The notes beneath the pieces were generated by a model, which saw only the letters and a program-made list of their open reading frames with translations, was not told the DNA's origin and searched no databases. Position numbers and translations under genes: made by a program. Below are positions 49,860 through 58,611 of a DNA stretch of 64,000 nt, piece after piece. The DNA comes from Nocardioides sp. S-1144 (GTDB taxonomy: Bacteria > Actinomycetota > Actinomycetes > Propionibacteriales > Nocardioidaceae). Every line of letters begins with the position of its first letter. Position 1 is the stretch's first letter. Location: contig NZ_CP040695.2 of the NCBI RefSeq assembly GCF_005954645.2, positions 2,046,001-2,110,000 of the forward strand. The letters run 5' to 3'.

Positions 49860-50609
49860 CTATCCGACCAGGCCGCGCAGCAGCGCGGCCGTGTCGTCGC
49901 AGTGGTGCTCCATGGCCCGGCGGGCATGGTCGGGACGGCCGGCGAGGATCGCGCGGACGACGGCGGCGTGCTGGCGGTCGGAGTGGGCGATGTTGGCGTC
50001 GAGGACCGGGATCGCCAGCAGCATCTCGTGCAGGGTCGACTGGACCGAGGTGACGGCCTCGACCATCCGCGGCGACCCGGACAGCGCCGCCACGGTCAGG
50101 TGAAAGCGCGAGTCGGCCTGCCGGTGCGGGGCCGGTCGCCCGGACGACGCCACCGCCTCGTGCGCCGCCTCGAGCTGGGCGACCTGCGCCGCCGACAGGT
50201 CCTGCTCGGCGGCCAGCGCGGCCGCCCCGGGCTCGACGACGCGGCGGTAGGCGAGCGAGTCGAGCCAGTCGGCGCGGGTCGCGGCGCTCGTGCGCAGCGC
50301 CTTGCGCGCCGACGGCGTCCGCGGCTTCAGCGTGACGACGGTGCCGCCGCCGCGGCCACGGGTCGTCTCGACCAGGCCGGCCTGGCGCAGCGCGGCCATC
50401 GCCTCGCGCAGCGTCGCCCGCGACACTCCGAGCCGCTCGGCGAGCTCGCGCTCGGGCGGCAGCGTCGAGCCGAGCGGGTAGACCCCGAGCCGGATCGCGG
50501 TGGCGAGCTGCTCCACGCACGCCTCGAACGCGTGGTGCCCCCGCACCGGTCGCAGGACCGCGTCGGGCAGTCCTCGCCCGAGGGGTCCGATACCGGCGGC
50601 GGCGTCCAT
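49860..50609 (-). CDS. GntR/FCD-family transcriptional regulator
   Basis: 249 residues. An N-terminal GntR winged HTH (about 28-90, with PPERELAERLGVSRATLREAMAALRQAGLVE) and a C-terminal FCD domain (about 110-240) with His residues that bind a metal-dependent effector. It sits at the head of the ligase operon and divergent from the permease, so it probably controls both. ATG 50609; stop TAG lies just before the ligase ribosome site. Confidence 0.88.
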   Translation of the reverse strand: MDAAAGIGPLGRGLPDAVLRPVRGHHAFEACVEQLATAIRLGVYPLGSTLPPERELAERLGVSRATLREAMAALRQAGLVETTRGRGGGTVVTLKPRTPSARKALRTSAATRADWLDSLAYRRVVEPGAAALAAEQDLSAAQVAQLEAAHEAVASSGRPAPHRQADSRFHLTVAALSGSPRMVEAVTSVQSTLHEMLLAIPVLDANIAHSDRQHAAVVRAILAGRPDHARRAMEHHCDDTAALLRGLVG

Positions 50610-50644
50610 GAGCGGTATTCAAGCACCTGGCCAGCAGAGCGCAA

Positions 50645-50708
50645 TGGTCTGAGTTCATACCAATTTTACGCGCGACTGTTTACAGCCTCCGAGACCCGGG
50701 TCTAGGTT
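50645..50708 (+). promoter_or_regulatory. Permease promoter with candidate GntR operators
   Basis: TTTACA (50679-50684) and TAGGTT (50703-50708) are separated by 18 bases, a good sigma-A-type promoter for the permease. CTGTTTACAG (50676-50685) is a near-palindrome with the GT-N2-AC core used by GntR regulators and overlaps the -35. An imperfect repeat TGGT-N10-ACCA (50645-50662) lies closer to the regulator gene. Either could be the operator. Confidence 0.42.
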
Positions 50709-50747
50709 CCGGTTCACGAACGCACGATCGTCCCTGGAAGGTTCTCC

Positions 50748-52304
50748 ATGACCGACACGATTCACAACGACGACGAAGCGCACCTCGCGAGACTCGGGTA
50801 CAAGCAGGAGCTCAGCCGGACCTGGTCCGGATTCTCCAACTTCGCCATCTCCTTCTCGATCATCTCGATCCTGGCCGGCTGCCTGACGACCTACGGTGCC
50901 GGCATCGCGAACGGTGGGCCGGTCTCGATCTCGTGGTCCTGGCCGATCATCTCGATCATGATCCTGATCATCGGGTTCACGATGTCGGAGCTCGTCTCGG
51001 CGATGCCCACCTCGGGCGGGATCTACTACTGGGCCTCCAAGATGGGCGGCCCCGGCGCCGGCTTCTTCACCGGCTGGCTGAACCTGATCGGCCTGATCGC
51101 GGTGACCGCGTCGGTCGCCTACGGCTGCGCCACGTTCTTCGAGCTGACGTTCCTCGAGTGGGGCCTCTTCGACGCCTTCTCGCTCAACCGGGTCTTCCTG
51201 ATCTTCATGGTCATCCTGGCCCTGATCACCGTGGTCAACATCTTCTCCAGCCACCTGCTGGCGCTGATCAACAACATCTCGGTGTGGTGGCACGTCGCCG
51301 GCGCCGCGTTCCTCATCGGCGTCCTGCTCTTCGTCCCGGACCAGCACCTCACCGTCTCCCAGGTCTTCACCGACACCTACAACGGCTCCGGCTGGTCCGA
51401 CGGGTCGACCAGCACCTCGGTCTTCTGGTTCGTGATCATCCCGTTCGGCTTCATCCTGACCCAGTACACGATCACCGGCTTCGACGCCTCGGTCCATCTC
51501 TCGGAGGAGACCCAGGGCGCCGCGAAGACCGCGGCCAAGGCCATCTGGCGCTCGATCTTCTACTCGGCGATCGGCGGCTACGTCCTGCTCCTCGCGGTCA
51601 CCTTCGCGATCCCGCAGGTCGACGGCGAGCCGGACTACGCGGGCATCCCGGCGGGCGGCGTGGCCTACGTCTTCGACGCCTCCCTCGGGGCGAACTGGGC
51701 CGGCACCCTGCTGTTCGTCTCCGCCTGCGCCCAGCTGTTCTGCGCGACGGCCTGCCTGACGTCCACCTCGCGGATGATGTTCGCGTTCAGCCGCGACCGC
51801 GCCGTCCCGGGCTCGCGCCTGTGGTCGAAGGTCAACGCCAGCCGGACGCCGGCCAACGCCGTCATCTGCGCCGCCGTGGTCGGCGGCCTGATCACGCTGC
51901 CGGCGCTGAAGTCGGTCAACGGCATCCCGACCGCCTTCTACGCCGTCACCTCGGTGTCGGTGATCGGCCTCTACTTCTCCTTCGCCATCCCGATCTTCCT
52001 GCGCTGGCGCGCCGGCGACAGCTTCGAGGTCGGCAGCTGGAACAACGGCAAGAAGTACAAGTGGATGAACCTGGTCGCCGTGATCGAGATCGTGGTGGTC
52101 GGCTTCATGCTGATGCTCCCGACGTCCCCGTTCGGCGCGCCGTGGCGCGACGAGTTCACCTGGGCGAGCGTCAACTACGCCCCGTTGATGCTGGTCGGGG
52201 TGCTCCTCCTGCTGACGATCTGGTGGCTGGTGTCCGCGCGCCGGTGGTTCACCGGCCCGGTCAAGACGATCGACCAGGCCGTCGTGGAAGCCTTCGACAG
52301 CTGA
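50748..52304 (+). CDS. APC-family amino acid/amine permease
   Basis: 518 residues with about twelve membrane helices. The first helices carry FSNFAISFSIISILAGCLTTYG and the consensus region SAMPTSGGIYYWASKMGGP, typical of amino acid-polyamine-organocation permeases of the GABA/choline/ethanolamine type. It likely imports the amine degraded by the neighbouring enzymes. GGAAGG precedes ATG 50748. The next gene starts directly after its stop. Confidence 0.88.
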   Translation: MTDTIHNDDEAHLARLGYKQELSRTWSGFSNFAISFSIISILAGCLTTYGAGIANGGPVSISWSWPIISIMILIIGFTMSELVSAMPTSGGIYYWASKMGGPGAGFFTGWLNLIGLIAVTASVAYGCATFFELTFLEWGLFDAFSLNRVFLIFMVILALITVVNIFSSHLLALINNISVWWHVAGAAFLIGVLLFVPDQHLTVSQVFTDTYNGSGWSDGSTSTSVFWFVIIPFGFILTQYTITGFDASVHLSEETQGAAKTAAKAIWRSIFYSAIGGYVLLLAVTFAIPQVDGEPDYAGIPAGGVAYVFDASLGANWAGTLLFVSACAQLFCATACLTSTSRMMFAFSRDRAVPGSRLWSKVNASRTPANAVICAAVVGGLITLPALKSVNGIPTAFYAVTSVSVIGLYFSFAIPIFLRWRAGDSFEVGSWNNGKKYKWMNLVAVIEIVVVGFMLMLPTSPFGAPWRDEFTWASVNYAPLMLVGVLLLLTIWWLVSARRWFTGPVKTIDQAVVEAFDS

Positions 52305-53249
52305 GTGACCGCCGACGTCGCGCACCTGGACCGCCTCGCCTGCCTGGCGGGGCGGTCCTGGCGCGCCGTCGACCTGCCCGGCGGGCTGACCAACCACAAC
52401 GTCCGGGTCACCACGACCGACGGCCCCGACGCCGGTGACCCGCTCGACCTCGTCGTGCGCTGCACCCAGAGCGACGCGGGTCTGCTGGGCATCGACCGCG
52501 ACGCCGAGCACGCCAACACCGCAGCGGCCGGCGCGGCCGGGGTCGGTGCCGAGGTCGTCGAGTACCGACCCGACCTCGGCATGCTGGTGATCGGCCACCT
52601 CGGCGGCCGGACGCTCGCGTCCGCCGACCTCGCCGACCCGGGGGTGCTGGCCCGCGCCGCGGACGCCGTCCGCCGGCTGCACGCGGGGGCGCCGTTCGTC
52701 GGCCGGTTCGACATGTTCGCGCGCCAGGCGACCTACCGGGCCACCGTGCGCGAGCGCGGCTTCGCCCTCCCGCCGACCTACGACGACCACGAGGACGCCT
52801 GGGGCGACGTCCGCCGCGCCCTCGCCGTCGGCGCCGGCCCGCTCGTGCCGTGCAACAACGACCTGCTCGCCGCCAACTTCATCGACGGCTCCGACGACTC
52901 CGGTGCCCGGGTGTGGCTGATCGACTACGAGTACTCCGGCGACAACGACGCGTTCTTCGAGCTGGGCAACACCGCCACCGAGTGCGACCTCACCAGCGAC
53001 CAGACCGACGCCTGGGTCGAGGCCTACCTGCGACCGGTCGGTGGTCCGACGCGCGCGGACCTGGCGCGGGTCCGGCTCCAGATGCTCTGCAGCGAGTACG
53101 GCTGGTCGCTGTGGGGCTTCATCCAAGCCGCGACCAGCCCGCTCGGGTTCGACTTCCGGGCCTGGGGTCAGGAACGACTCGACAAGGCCGAGGCGGCGTT
53201 CCGCGGCTCCGACCTCCCACGACTCCTGACCGAGGTGACCGGTGCCTGA
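52305..53249 (+). CDS. Choline/ethanolamine-kinase-like phosphotransferase
   Basis: 314 residues of the APH/choline kinase fold. The catalytic loop reads VPCNNDLLAANFI: the usual His of HNDL is Asn here, and Asp and the later Asn remain. WLIDYEYSGDNDAFFELGNTATE carries the metal Asp and is the hallmark of choline/ethanolamine kinases. It would phosphorylate an amino alcohol, consistent with a pathway for ethanolamine-type compounds. GTG 52305 abuts the permease stop; overlaps the next gene by 8 bases. Confidence 0.8.
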   Translation: MTADVAHLDRLACLAGRSWRAVDLPGGLTNHNVRVTTTDGPDAGDPLDLVVRCTQSDAGLLGIDRDAEHANTAAAGAAGVGAEVVEYRPDLGMLVIGHLGGRTLASADLADPGVLARAADAVRRLHAGAPFVGRFDMFARQATYRATVRERGFALPPTYDDHEDAWGDVRRALAVGAGPLVPCNNDLLAANFIDGSDDSGARVWLIDYEYSGDNDAFFELGNTATECDLTSDQTDAWVEAYLRPVGGPTRADLARVRLQMLCSEYGWSLWGFIQAATSPLGFDFRAWGQERLDKAEAAFRGSDLPRLLTEVTGA

Positions 53250-55644
53250 TCTTCCGCAGCGTGCGCAGGTGGTGATCGTGGGCGGCGGCGTCATCGGCTG
53301 CTCGGTCGCCTACCACCTGACCCGCCTGGGCTGGACCGACGTGCTGCTCCTCGAGCAGGGCCACCTCTCCGGCGGCACCACCTGGCACGCGGCCGGGCTG
53401 GTCGGACCGCTGCGGGCGTCGGAGTCCGGGACCCGGCTGGTGCAGTACTCCGCCGAGCTCTACGAGTCCCTCGAGGCCGAGACCGGCCTCGCCACGGGCT
53501 ACCGCAACGTCGGCGGCGTCATCGTCGCGCGCACCGAGGAGCGGATGGTGCAGCTGCGCCGCACGGCGGCCAGCGCCACGGCCTACGACATGCCGTGCGA
53601 GCTGGTCGGCCCCGCGCGGGCGCAGGAGCTGTGGCCGGCGATGCAGGTCGACGACGTCCTCGGGGCGATCTGGCTGCCCGGCGACGGCAAGGTCAACCCG
53701 ACCGACCTGACCCAGTCCCTGGCCCGGGGCGCCCGGCAGCGCGGCGCCCGCGTCGTCGAGGGGGTGCGGGTCACCGGCTTCACCGTCGCCGGAGGGGCCC
53801 CCGGAGCGGGGGGCGGCACCGGCGCCGGACGCCGGGTGACGGGGGTGGAGACCGACCACGGCGTCGTGGAGGCCGAGGTCGTCGTCAACTGCGGCGGCCA
53901 GTGGGCCAAGGCGTTGGCCGACCCGCTCGGCGTCACCGTGCCGCTGCACTCCGCCGAGCACTTCTACGTCGTCACCGAGCCGGTCGCCGGCTGCCACCCC
54001 GACCTGCCGATCATGCGCGACCCCGACGGGTGGACCTACTTCAAGGAGGAGACCGGCGGCCTGGTCGTCGGCGGGTTCGAGCCGGACGCCAAGCCCTGGC
54101 GCTCGCCGTCGGACCTCCCGCACCCGTTCGAGTTCCAGCTCCTCGAGGAGGACTGGGAGCACTTCTCGGTGCTGATGGACCAGGCCGTGCACCGGATCCC
54201 GGCGCTGGCCGAGACCGGCATCCGCAAGTTCTACAACGGGCCGGAGTCCTTCACCCCCGACAACCAGTTCGTCATGGGCGAGGCCCCCGGGCTGGCCGGG
54301 TACTTCGTCGGCGCCGGCTTCAACTCCGTCGGCATCGCCTCGGCCGGCGGGGCCGGGCGCGCGCTCGCGGAGTGGATCGTGGCGGGGGAGCCGCAGGACG
54401 ACCTGGTCGCCGTCGACATCCGTCGCTTCGCGCCGTTCCACGGCGACGAGGACTGGCTGCGCTCCCGCGTCGCGGAGGTGCTCGGCCTGCACTACGCCGT
54501 CCCGTGGCCGCTGCGGGAGATGACCTCGGGCCGACCGCAGCGGACGTCGTCCCTGCACGAGCAGAACGTCGCCGCCGGGGCCGTCTTCGGCACCCGGATG
54601 GGCTGGGAGCGGCCGCTGGTCTTCGGGCCGGCCGACCTCGACCACACCTGGGGCCGCCCGGCCTGGCTCGACGCGTGCGTCGCCGAGCAGGTGGCGTGCC
54701 GCACCGACGTCGCCGTCTTCGACCAGACGTCGTTCTCCAAGTACGTCGTCGAGGGGCCCGACGCGCTCGCCGGGCTGCAGCGCGTCTGCGCCGCCGACGT
54801 CGACGTCGCGGTCGGGGCGTGCGTCTACACGCCGTTCCTCAACGAGCGCGGCGGCTACGAGGCCGACCTCACCGTCACCCGCACCGCCGACGAGGCGTTC
54901 CTGCTGGTCTCCAGCTCGGCCACGACGGTCCGCGACCTCGACTGGCTGGCCCGCCACGGCGTCGCGGCCCGCGACGTCACCGAGGACTGTGCCGTCCTCG
55001 GCGTCATGGGCCCGCGCTCGCCCGCGCTCCTGGGCCTCGACGAGGAGACCTTCCCGCACGCCACCAGCCGCGAGCTGACCCTCGCCGGCGTCGCGCTGCG
55101 CGCCACCCGGATGACCTACGTCGGCGAGGTCGGCTGGGAGCTGCTGGTGCCGGCGGACGCCGCGCCCGTCGTCCTCCAGGTGCTGCGGGACGGCGGCGCC
55201 ACCGACGCCGGCTACCTGGCCATCGAGGCGCTGCGCCTGGAGAAGGGCTACCGCGCCTTCGGCCGCGAGCTCGGCCCGACCGTGACGCCGCGCGAGGCCG
55301 GCCTCGTCTTCGCCACCGCGCTCAAGGGTGACAAGGAGTTCGTCGGCCGCGCCGCGCTCGAGGCCGCGCGGCCCGAGCGCCGGGTCGTCTCCGTCGTCCT
55401 CGACGACCCCGAGCCGATGGTCTGGGGCGGTGAGCTGCTGCTGCGCGACGGCGTCCCGTGCGGGCAGGTCACCAGCGCCGCCTGGGGCGCCACCGTGGGC
55501 GCGGCGGTCGGCCTGGCCTCGCTGCGCCTCGGCGGACCGGTCGCGGCGCCCGTCACCTCCGCCGACCTCGCGCGCGGCGGCTTCGAGGTCGACGTCGCCG
55601 GCGTCCGCCACCCCGCCCACGTCACCCTCCGCGCCCCCCTCTGA
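53242..55644 (+). CDS. FAD-dependent oxidoreductase with GcvT domain (dimethylglycine/sarcosine dehydrogenase-like)
   Basis: 800 residues. The N-terminal DAO-type FAD domain has GGGVIGCSVAYHL near 14 and GTTWHAAGL, where His49 matches the covalent FAD-binding histidine of dimethylglycine dehydrogenases. From about 430 a GcvT-like folate-binding domain and its C-terminal barrel follow (VGEVGWELLVP, EALRLEKGYRAFGRELG). It would demethylate an N-methyl amine and pass the carbon to tetrahydrofolate. GTG start; last gene of the permease operon. Confidence 0.87.
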   Translation: MPDLPQRAQVVIVGGGVIGCSVAYHLTRLGWTDVLLLEQGHLSGGTTWHAAGLVGPLRASESGTRLVQYSAELYESLEAETGLATGYRNVGGVIVARTEERMVQLRRTAASATAYDMPCELVGPARAQELWPAMQVDDVLGAIWLPGDGKVNPTDLTQSLARGARQRGARVVEGVRVTGFTVAGGAPGAGGGTGAGRRVTGVETDHGVVEAEVVVNCGGQWAKALADPLGVTVPLHSAEHFYVVTEPVAGCHPDLPIMRDPDGWTYFKEETGGLVVGGFEPDAKPWRSPSDLPHPFEFQLLEEDWEHFSVLMDQAVHRIPALAETGIRKFYNGPESFTPDNQFVMGEAPGLAGYFVGAGFNSVGIASAGGAGRALAEWIVAGEPQDDLVAVDIRRFAPFHGDEDWLRSRVAEVLGLHYAVPWPLREMTSGRPQRTSSLHEQNVAAGAVFGTRMGWERPLVFGPADLDHTWGRPAWLDACVAEQVACRTDVAVFDQTSFSKYVVEGPDALAGLQRVCAADVDVAVGACVYTPFLNERGGYEADLTVTRTADEAFLLVSSSATTVRDLDWLARHGVAARDVTEDCAVLGVMGPRSPALLGLDEETFPHATSRELTLAGVALRATRMTYVGEVGWELLVPADAAPVVLQVLRDGGATDAGYLAIEALRLEKGYRAFGRELGPTVTPREAGLVFATALKGDKEFVGRAALEAARPERRVVSVVLDDPEPMVWGGELLLRDGVPCGQVTSAAWGATVGAAVGLASLRLGGPVAAPVTSADLARGGFEVDVAGVRHPAHVTLRAPL

Positions 55645-55752
55645 CGCCGAGTCGGCGCGGAGGTCGAGTCGGATCACGCCGAGTCGGCGTGAAGATCAAG
55701 CCGGATCCCGCCGAGTCGGCGTTCGCGTCGAGTGCGAACGCCGACTCGGCGG
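55645..55752. repeat. 32-bp periodic palindrome array at a convergent junction
   Basis: The 13-base palindrome CGCCGAGTCGGCG occurs at 55645, 55677 and 55709, exactly 32 bases apart, and as CGCCGACTCGGCG at 55739. The 19-base spacers are related to each other by a few substitutions. The last two copies form a long hairpin, 55708-55726 with 55734-55752 (19-base arms, seven-base loop), which could terminate both the oxidoreductase (+) and the catalase (-) transcripts. Confidence 0.8.
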
Positions 55753-57267
55753 TCAGACGGGGTTCTCGACGTCGGTGGGGCCGGGGGCGACGTCGTTGCC
55801 GGCGTCGGCGCGGACCGCCACCTCGATGCGCTTGCCGATCTCCGGGTCGACGTTCCTCCAGTACTCGAAGGCGCGCTCCAGCACCGGCTCGCTGACGCCG
55901 CCGAGCAGGTGGCCGGCGACGTTGCCGACGAACCGCTCGCGGGCGTCGTCGTCCCAGACGTCGTTGACCATCGTGCGCGCCTGGCCGAAGTCGTCGTCCT
56001 GCTCGCGCAGGGTGTAGGCCTCCCGGACGAAGGCGCCGTCGGCCTCCCAGCCGTCCTCGGCGGGCCCGGTCAGGTCGGAGTACGGGTCGCCGTAGGTGTT
56101 CGGGGCGTACTTGGAGCGGTCGCCGGTGTGGTCGTAGGCCATCGGCCCGTCGAACTGGTAGGTGTAGGCGCCCTCGACGCGGTGCCGGTTGACCGGCAGC
56201 TGCTGGTAGTTCGGGCCGATGCGGTAGCGGTGGGTGTCGGCGTAGGCGAACACCCGGCCGAGCAGCATCTTGTCGGGCGAGAAGCCGATCCCGGGCACGA
56301 TAGCCGACGGCTCGAACGCCGCCTGCTCGATCTGGGCGAAGTGGTTCTCGGGGTTGCGGTCGAGCGTCATCGTGCCGACCTCGATCAGCGGGTAGTCCGC
56401 GTGCGGCCACACCTTGGTGAGGTCGAACGGGTTGAACCGGTAGGTCCGCGCCTCGTCGTAGGGCATCACCTGGACCTTGAGGGTCCAGCTCGGGTGGTCG
56501 CCGGCCTCGATGGAGTCGTAGAGGTCGCGGCGGTGGTGGTCGGAGTCCTCGCCGGCGATCCGGTTGGCCTCCTCCTGCGTGAGGCACTCGACGCCCTGGT
56601 CGCTGTGGAAGTGGAACTTCACCCAGAACTTCTCGCCGGCCTCGTTGAACCACAAATAGGTGTGGCTGCCGTAGCCCTGCATGTGGCGCCACGACCGCGG
56701 GATGCCGCGGTCGCCCATCAGCCAGGTGACCTGGTGCGCCGACTCCGGGTTGAGGGTCCAGAAGTCCCACTGCATGTCGTTGTCGCGCAGCCCGGAGCCG
56801 CCGCGTCGCTTCTGCGAGCGGATGAAGTGCGGGAACTTCATCGTGTCACGGACGAAGAAGACCGGGGTGTTGTTGCCGACGAGGTCCCAGTTGCCCTCGG
56901 AGGTGTAGAACTTCAGCGAGAACCCGCGCGGGTCGCGCCAGGTGTCGGGGGAGCCCATCTCGCCGGCGACGGTCGAGAACCGGGCCAGCATGTCGGTCGT
57001 CGTGCCCCTCCTGAACACCGCGGCCTTCGTGTACTGCTCGACGTCGCCGGTGATCGTCAGCGTCCCGAACGCGCCCGAACCCTTGGCGTGCACGTTGCGC
57101 TCCGGCACCCGCTCGCGGTTGAAGTGGGCCATCTGCTCGATGAAGTGGTGGTCGTGCAGGAGGATCGGCCCGTCGGGCCCGAGGGTGAGGCTGTTGCGGT
57201 CGCTCGGGGCGGGGGCGCCCGATCCGGTGGTTGATCCCGTGGTCGCTGTCGGTTCCGTCTGGGTCAT
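55753..57267 (-). CDS. katA: Monofunctional heme catalase (clade 3, small subunit)
   Basis: 504 residues, small-subunit size. The catalytic His60 is in [11 protein letters not shown], the Asn in [12 protein letters not shown], and the proximal heme Tyr in [12 protein letters not shown]. It decomposes hydrogen peroxide. ATG 57267; no strong ribosome site is visible. The first 25 residues are Thr/Ser/Gly-rich and disordered. The stop at 55753 is immediately next to the long hairpin. Confidence 0.93.
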   Translation of the reverse strand: MTQTEPTATTGSTTGSGAPAPSDRNSLTLGPDGPILLHDHHFIEQMAHFNRERVPERNVHAKGSGAFGTLTITGDVEQYTKAAVFRRGTTTDMLARFSTVAGEMGSPDTWRDPRGFSLKFYTSEGNWDLVGNNTPVFFVRDTMKFPHFIRSQKRRGGSGLRDNDMQWDFWTLNPESAHQVTWLMGDRGIPRSWRHMQGYGSHTYLWFNEAGEKFWVKFHFHSDQGVECLTQEEANRIAGEDSDHHRRDLYDSIEAGDHPSWTLKVQVMPYDEARTYRFNPFDLTKVWPHADYPLIEVGTMTLDRNPENHFAQIEQAAFEPSAIVPGIGFSPDKMLLGRVFAYADTHRYRIGPNYQQLPVNRHRVEGAYTYQFDGPMAYDHTGDRSKYAPNTYGDPYSDLTGPAEDGWEADGAFVREAYTLREQDDDFGQARTMVNDVWDDDARERFVGNVAGHLLGGVSEPVLERAFEYWRNVDPEIGKRIEVAVRADAGNDVAPGPTDVENPV

Positions 57268-57318
57268 CTGTCGACCGTGGTCGCTCCCCGGCGGCGCGTC
57301 AACCGAGCGGAGGGGTGA

Positions 57319-57334
57319 GTCACGAACCCGTGAC
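57319..57334. promoter_or_regulatory. Inverted repeat between catalase and PP2C genes
   Basis: GTCACG (57319-57324) and CGTGAC (57329-57334) are separated by AACC. The site lies about 52 bases upstream of the catalase start and 52 bases upstream of the PP2C start, so it could control either. The regulator is unknown. Confidence 0.35.
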
Positions 57335-57373
57335 GGATCGGTGCGTCCGCCGGCACCGACGGCGCGGGCCCAC

Positions 57374-57379
57374 TACCGT
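57374..57379 (+). promoter_or_regulatory. -10 hexamer for leaderless PP2C gene
   Basis: TACCGT ends six bases before GTG 57386. Confidence 0.4.
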
Positions 57380-57385
57380 GCCCGG

Positions 57386-58465
57386 GTGACCTGGCTGCGC
57401 GACGCGATCGACCAGTGGCGGTCGGGTACCCAGCAGAGCCAGCTGGTCGCCCTGGCCGCGCTGCTGGTCGGCGTCCTGGTCTCGTTCGTGGTCTCGATGC
57501 TGGCCTACGACTGGTTCCCGCTGTCGGGCTTCTTCCTGTGGCTGCTCGCCGGGACGCTCCTGCTGCGGTTCGGCCCCCTCGTCGTGCTCGCGGCCGCCAC
57601 CTCCGCCGCCGCCGTCACCGCCCGCCTGACGGTCGCCGAGGACGCCGGCAGCCGCGGGGCCGGCCTGGTGATCCTGGTCGTCTTCGTCGCGCTGGCCCTG
57701 TACGTGTCGAGCCGCCAGCGCAGCGGCCTGCCGACGCCGCTCAGCGAGGCGCTCCTCGCCGACCTCCGCGACCGGCTGAACGCGCAGGGCCGCGTCCCGG
57801 ACCTGCCGGAGGGGTGGCTGTGCGAGACCGCGATGGTCGCGGCCCACGGCGTCGGGTACGCCGGTGACTTCATGGTGGCCGACCTCGACGAGGAGCAGCA
57901 GCTGCTCGACCTGGTGCTCGTCGACGTCGTCGGCAAGGGCGTCAAGGCGGCCCCGTCGGCGTTGCTGCTGGCCGGCGCCATCGGCGGGATGGTCGGCGCG
58001 CTCCGCGGACCGCGGCTCTTCGAGGCCGCGAACGCGTTCCTGCTGCGCCAGCACTCGGCCGAGACGTTCGCGACCGCCGTCCACGTGAGCGTCGAGCTGA
58101 CGTCGGGGCGGTACACCGTGCTCAGCGCCGGGCACCCGCCGGCGCTGCGCTGGCACCCCGGGGCGGACGGCGTGGGGGCCTGGAGCGTCGACAGCGCCCG
58201 CGGGACGGCGCTCGGCATCCTCGACGACCCGGGGCTGGAGGCCGCCCACGGGGTGCTCGAGCCGGGCCACGCGCTGCTCTTCTACACCGACGGCGTCGTG
58301 GAGGAGCGCGGCGGCGACATCGACGACGGCATCCACTGGCTCCAGGAGACCGCGGCCCGCGTGTTCAGCCGCGGCGCGGCCGGCGCGGCCCGGCGCATCG
58401 TGCTGCAGGTGCCCCGCGGGGACGACGACCGGGCCGTGCTCCTCCTCAGCCGCGCCGCAGGCTGA
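57386..58465 (+). CDS. Membrane-bound PP2C/SpoIIE-type phosphatase
   Basis: 359 residues. Three hydrophobic helices (about 20-40, 48-80, 87-110) precede a SpoIIE-type PP2C domain: metal-binding Asp in GYAGDFMVADLDE and VDVVGKGVKA, Gly-His in VLSAGHPPALRW, and Asp pairs in FYTDGVVEERG and RGDDDRAVLL. Such phosphatases act on anti-anti-sigma factors in partner-switching. No kinase or STAS gene lies in the window. GTG start is preferred over upstream in-frame starts because of TACCGT. Confidence 0.8.
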   Translation: MTWLRDAIDQWRSGTQQSQLVALAALLVGVLVSFVVSMLAYDWFPLSGFFLWLLAGTLLLRFGPLVVLAAATSAAAVTARLTVAEDAGSRGAGLVILVVFVALALYVSSRQRSGLPTPLSEALLADLRDRLNAQGRVPDLPEGWLCETAMVAAHGVGYAGDFMVADLDEEQQLLDLVLVDVVGKGVKAAPSALLLAGAIGGMVGALRGPRLFEAANAFLLRQHSAETFATAVHVSVELTSGRYTVLSAGHPPALRWHPGADGVGAWSVDSARGTALGILDDPGLEAAHGVLEPGHALLFYTDGVVEERGGDIDDGIHWLQETAARVFSRGAAGAARRIVLQVPRGDDDRAVLLLSRAAG

Positions 58466-58611
58466 CCGGCCCGGCCGCACCGTCCCGCCCCGTCCCGCTC
58501 CGCCCCGCCCCCGGCCCGCCCCGGCGAGGCGCGGGCCGCGGAATACGCCGGGCCGGACGGTCGTTCCACGAGTGATCAACCTTTCAACTACCTCGGACAC
58601 CAGGAGCGGTC
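58466..58611. other. 146-base gap: GC-rich terminator-like run and LLM gene leader
   Basis: The first 80 bases are C-rich with repeated CCCCG/CCCG units and can fold into imperfect hairpins (CCGGCCC with GGGCCGG-like parts); then come TTTCAACTACC and AGGAGC, the latter a ribosome site six bases before ATG 58612. No clear -35/-10 pair was found. Confidence 0.4.

Noticed and set aside
55645..55752. CRISPR array
   Set aside because: Repeat unit is only 13 bases, spacers are similar to each other, there are just three direct copies and no cas genes.
58470..58545. Possible ncRNA in the C-rich gap
   Set aside because: Hairpins are imperfect and no promoter or conserved structure is visible; kept only as a described gap.
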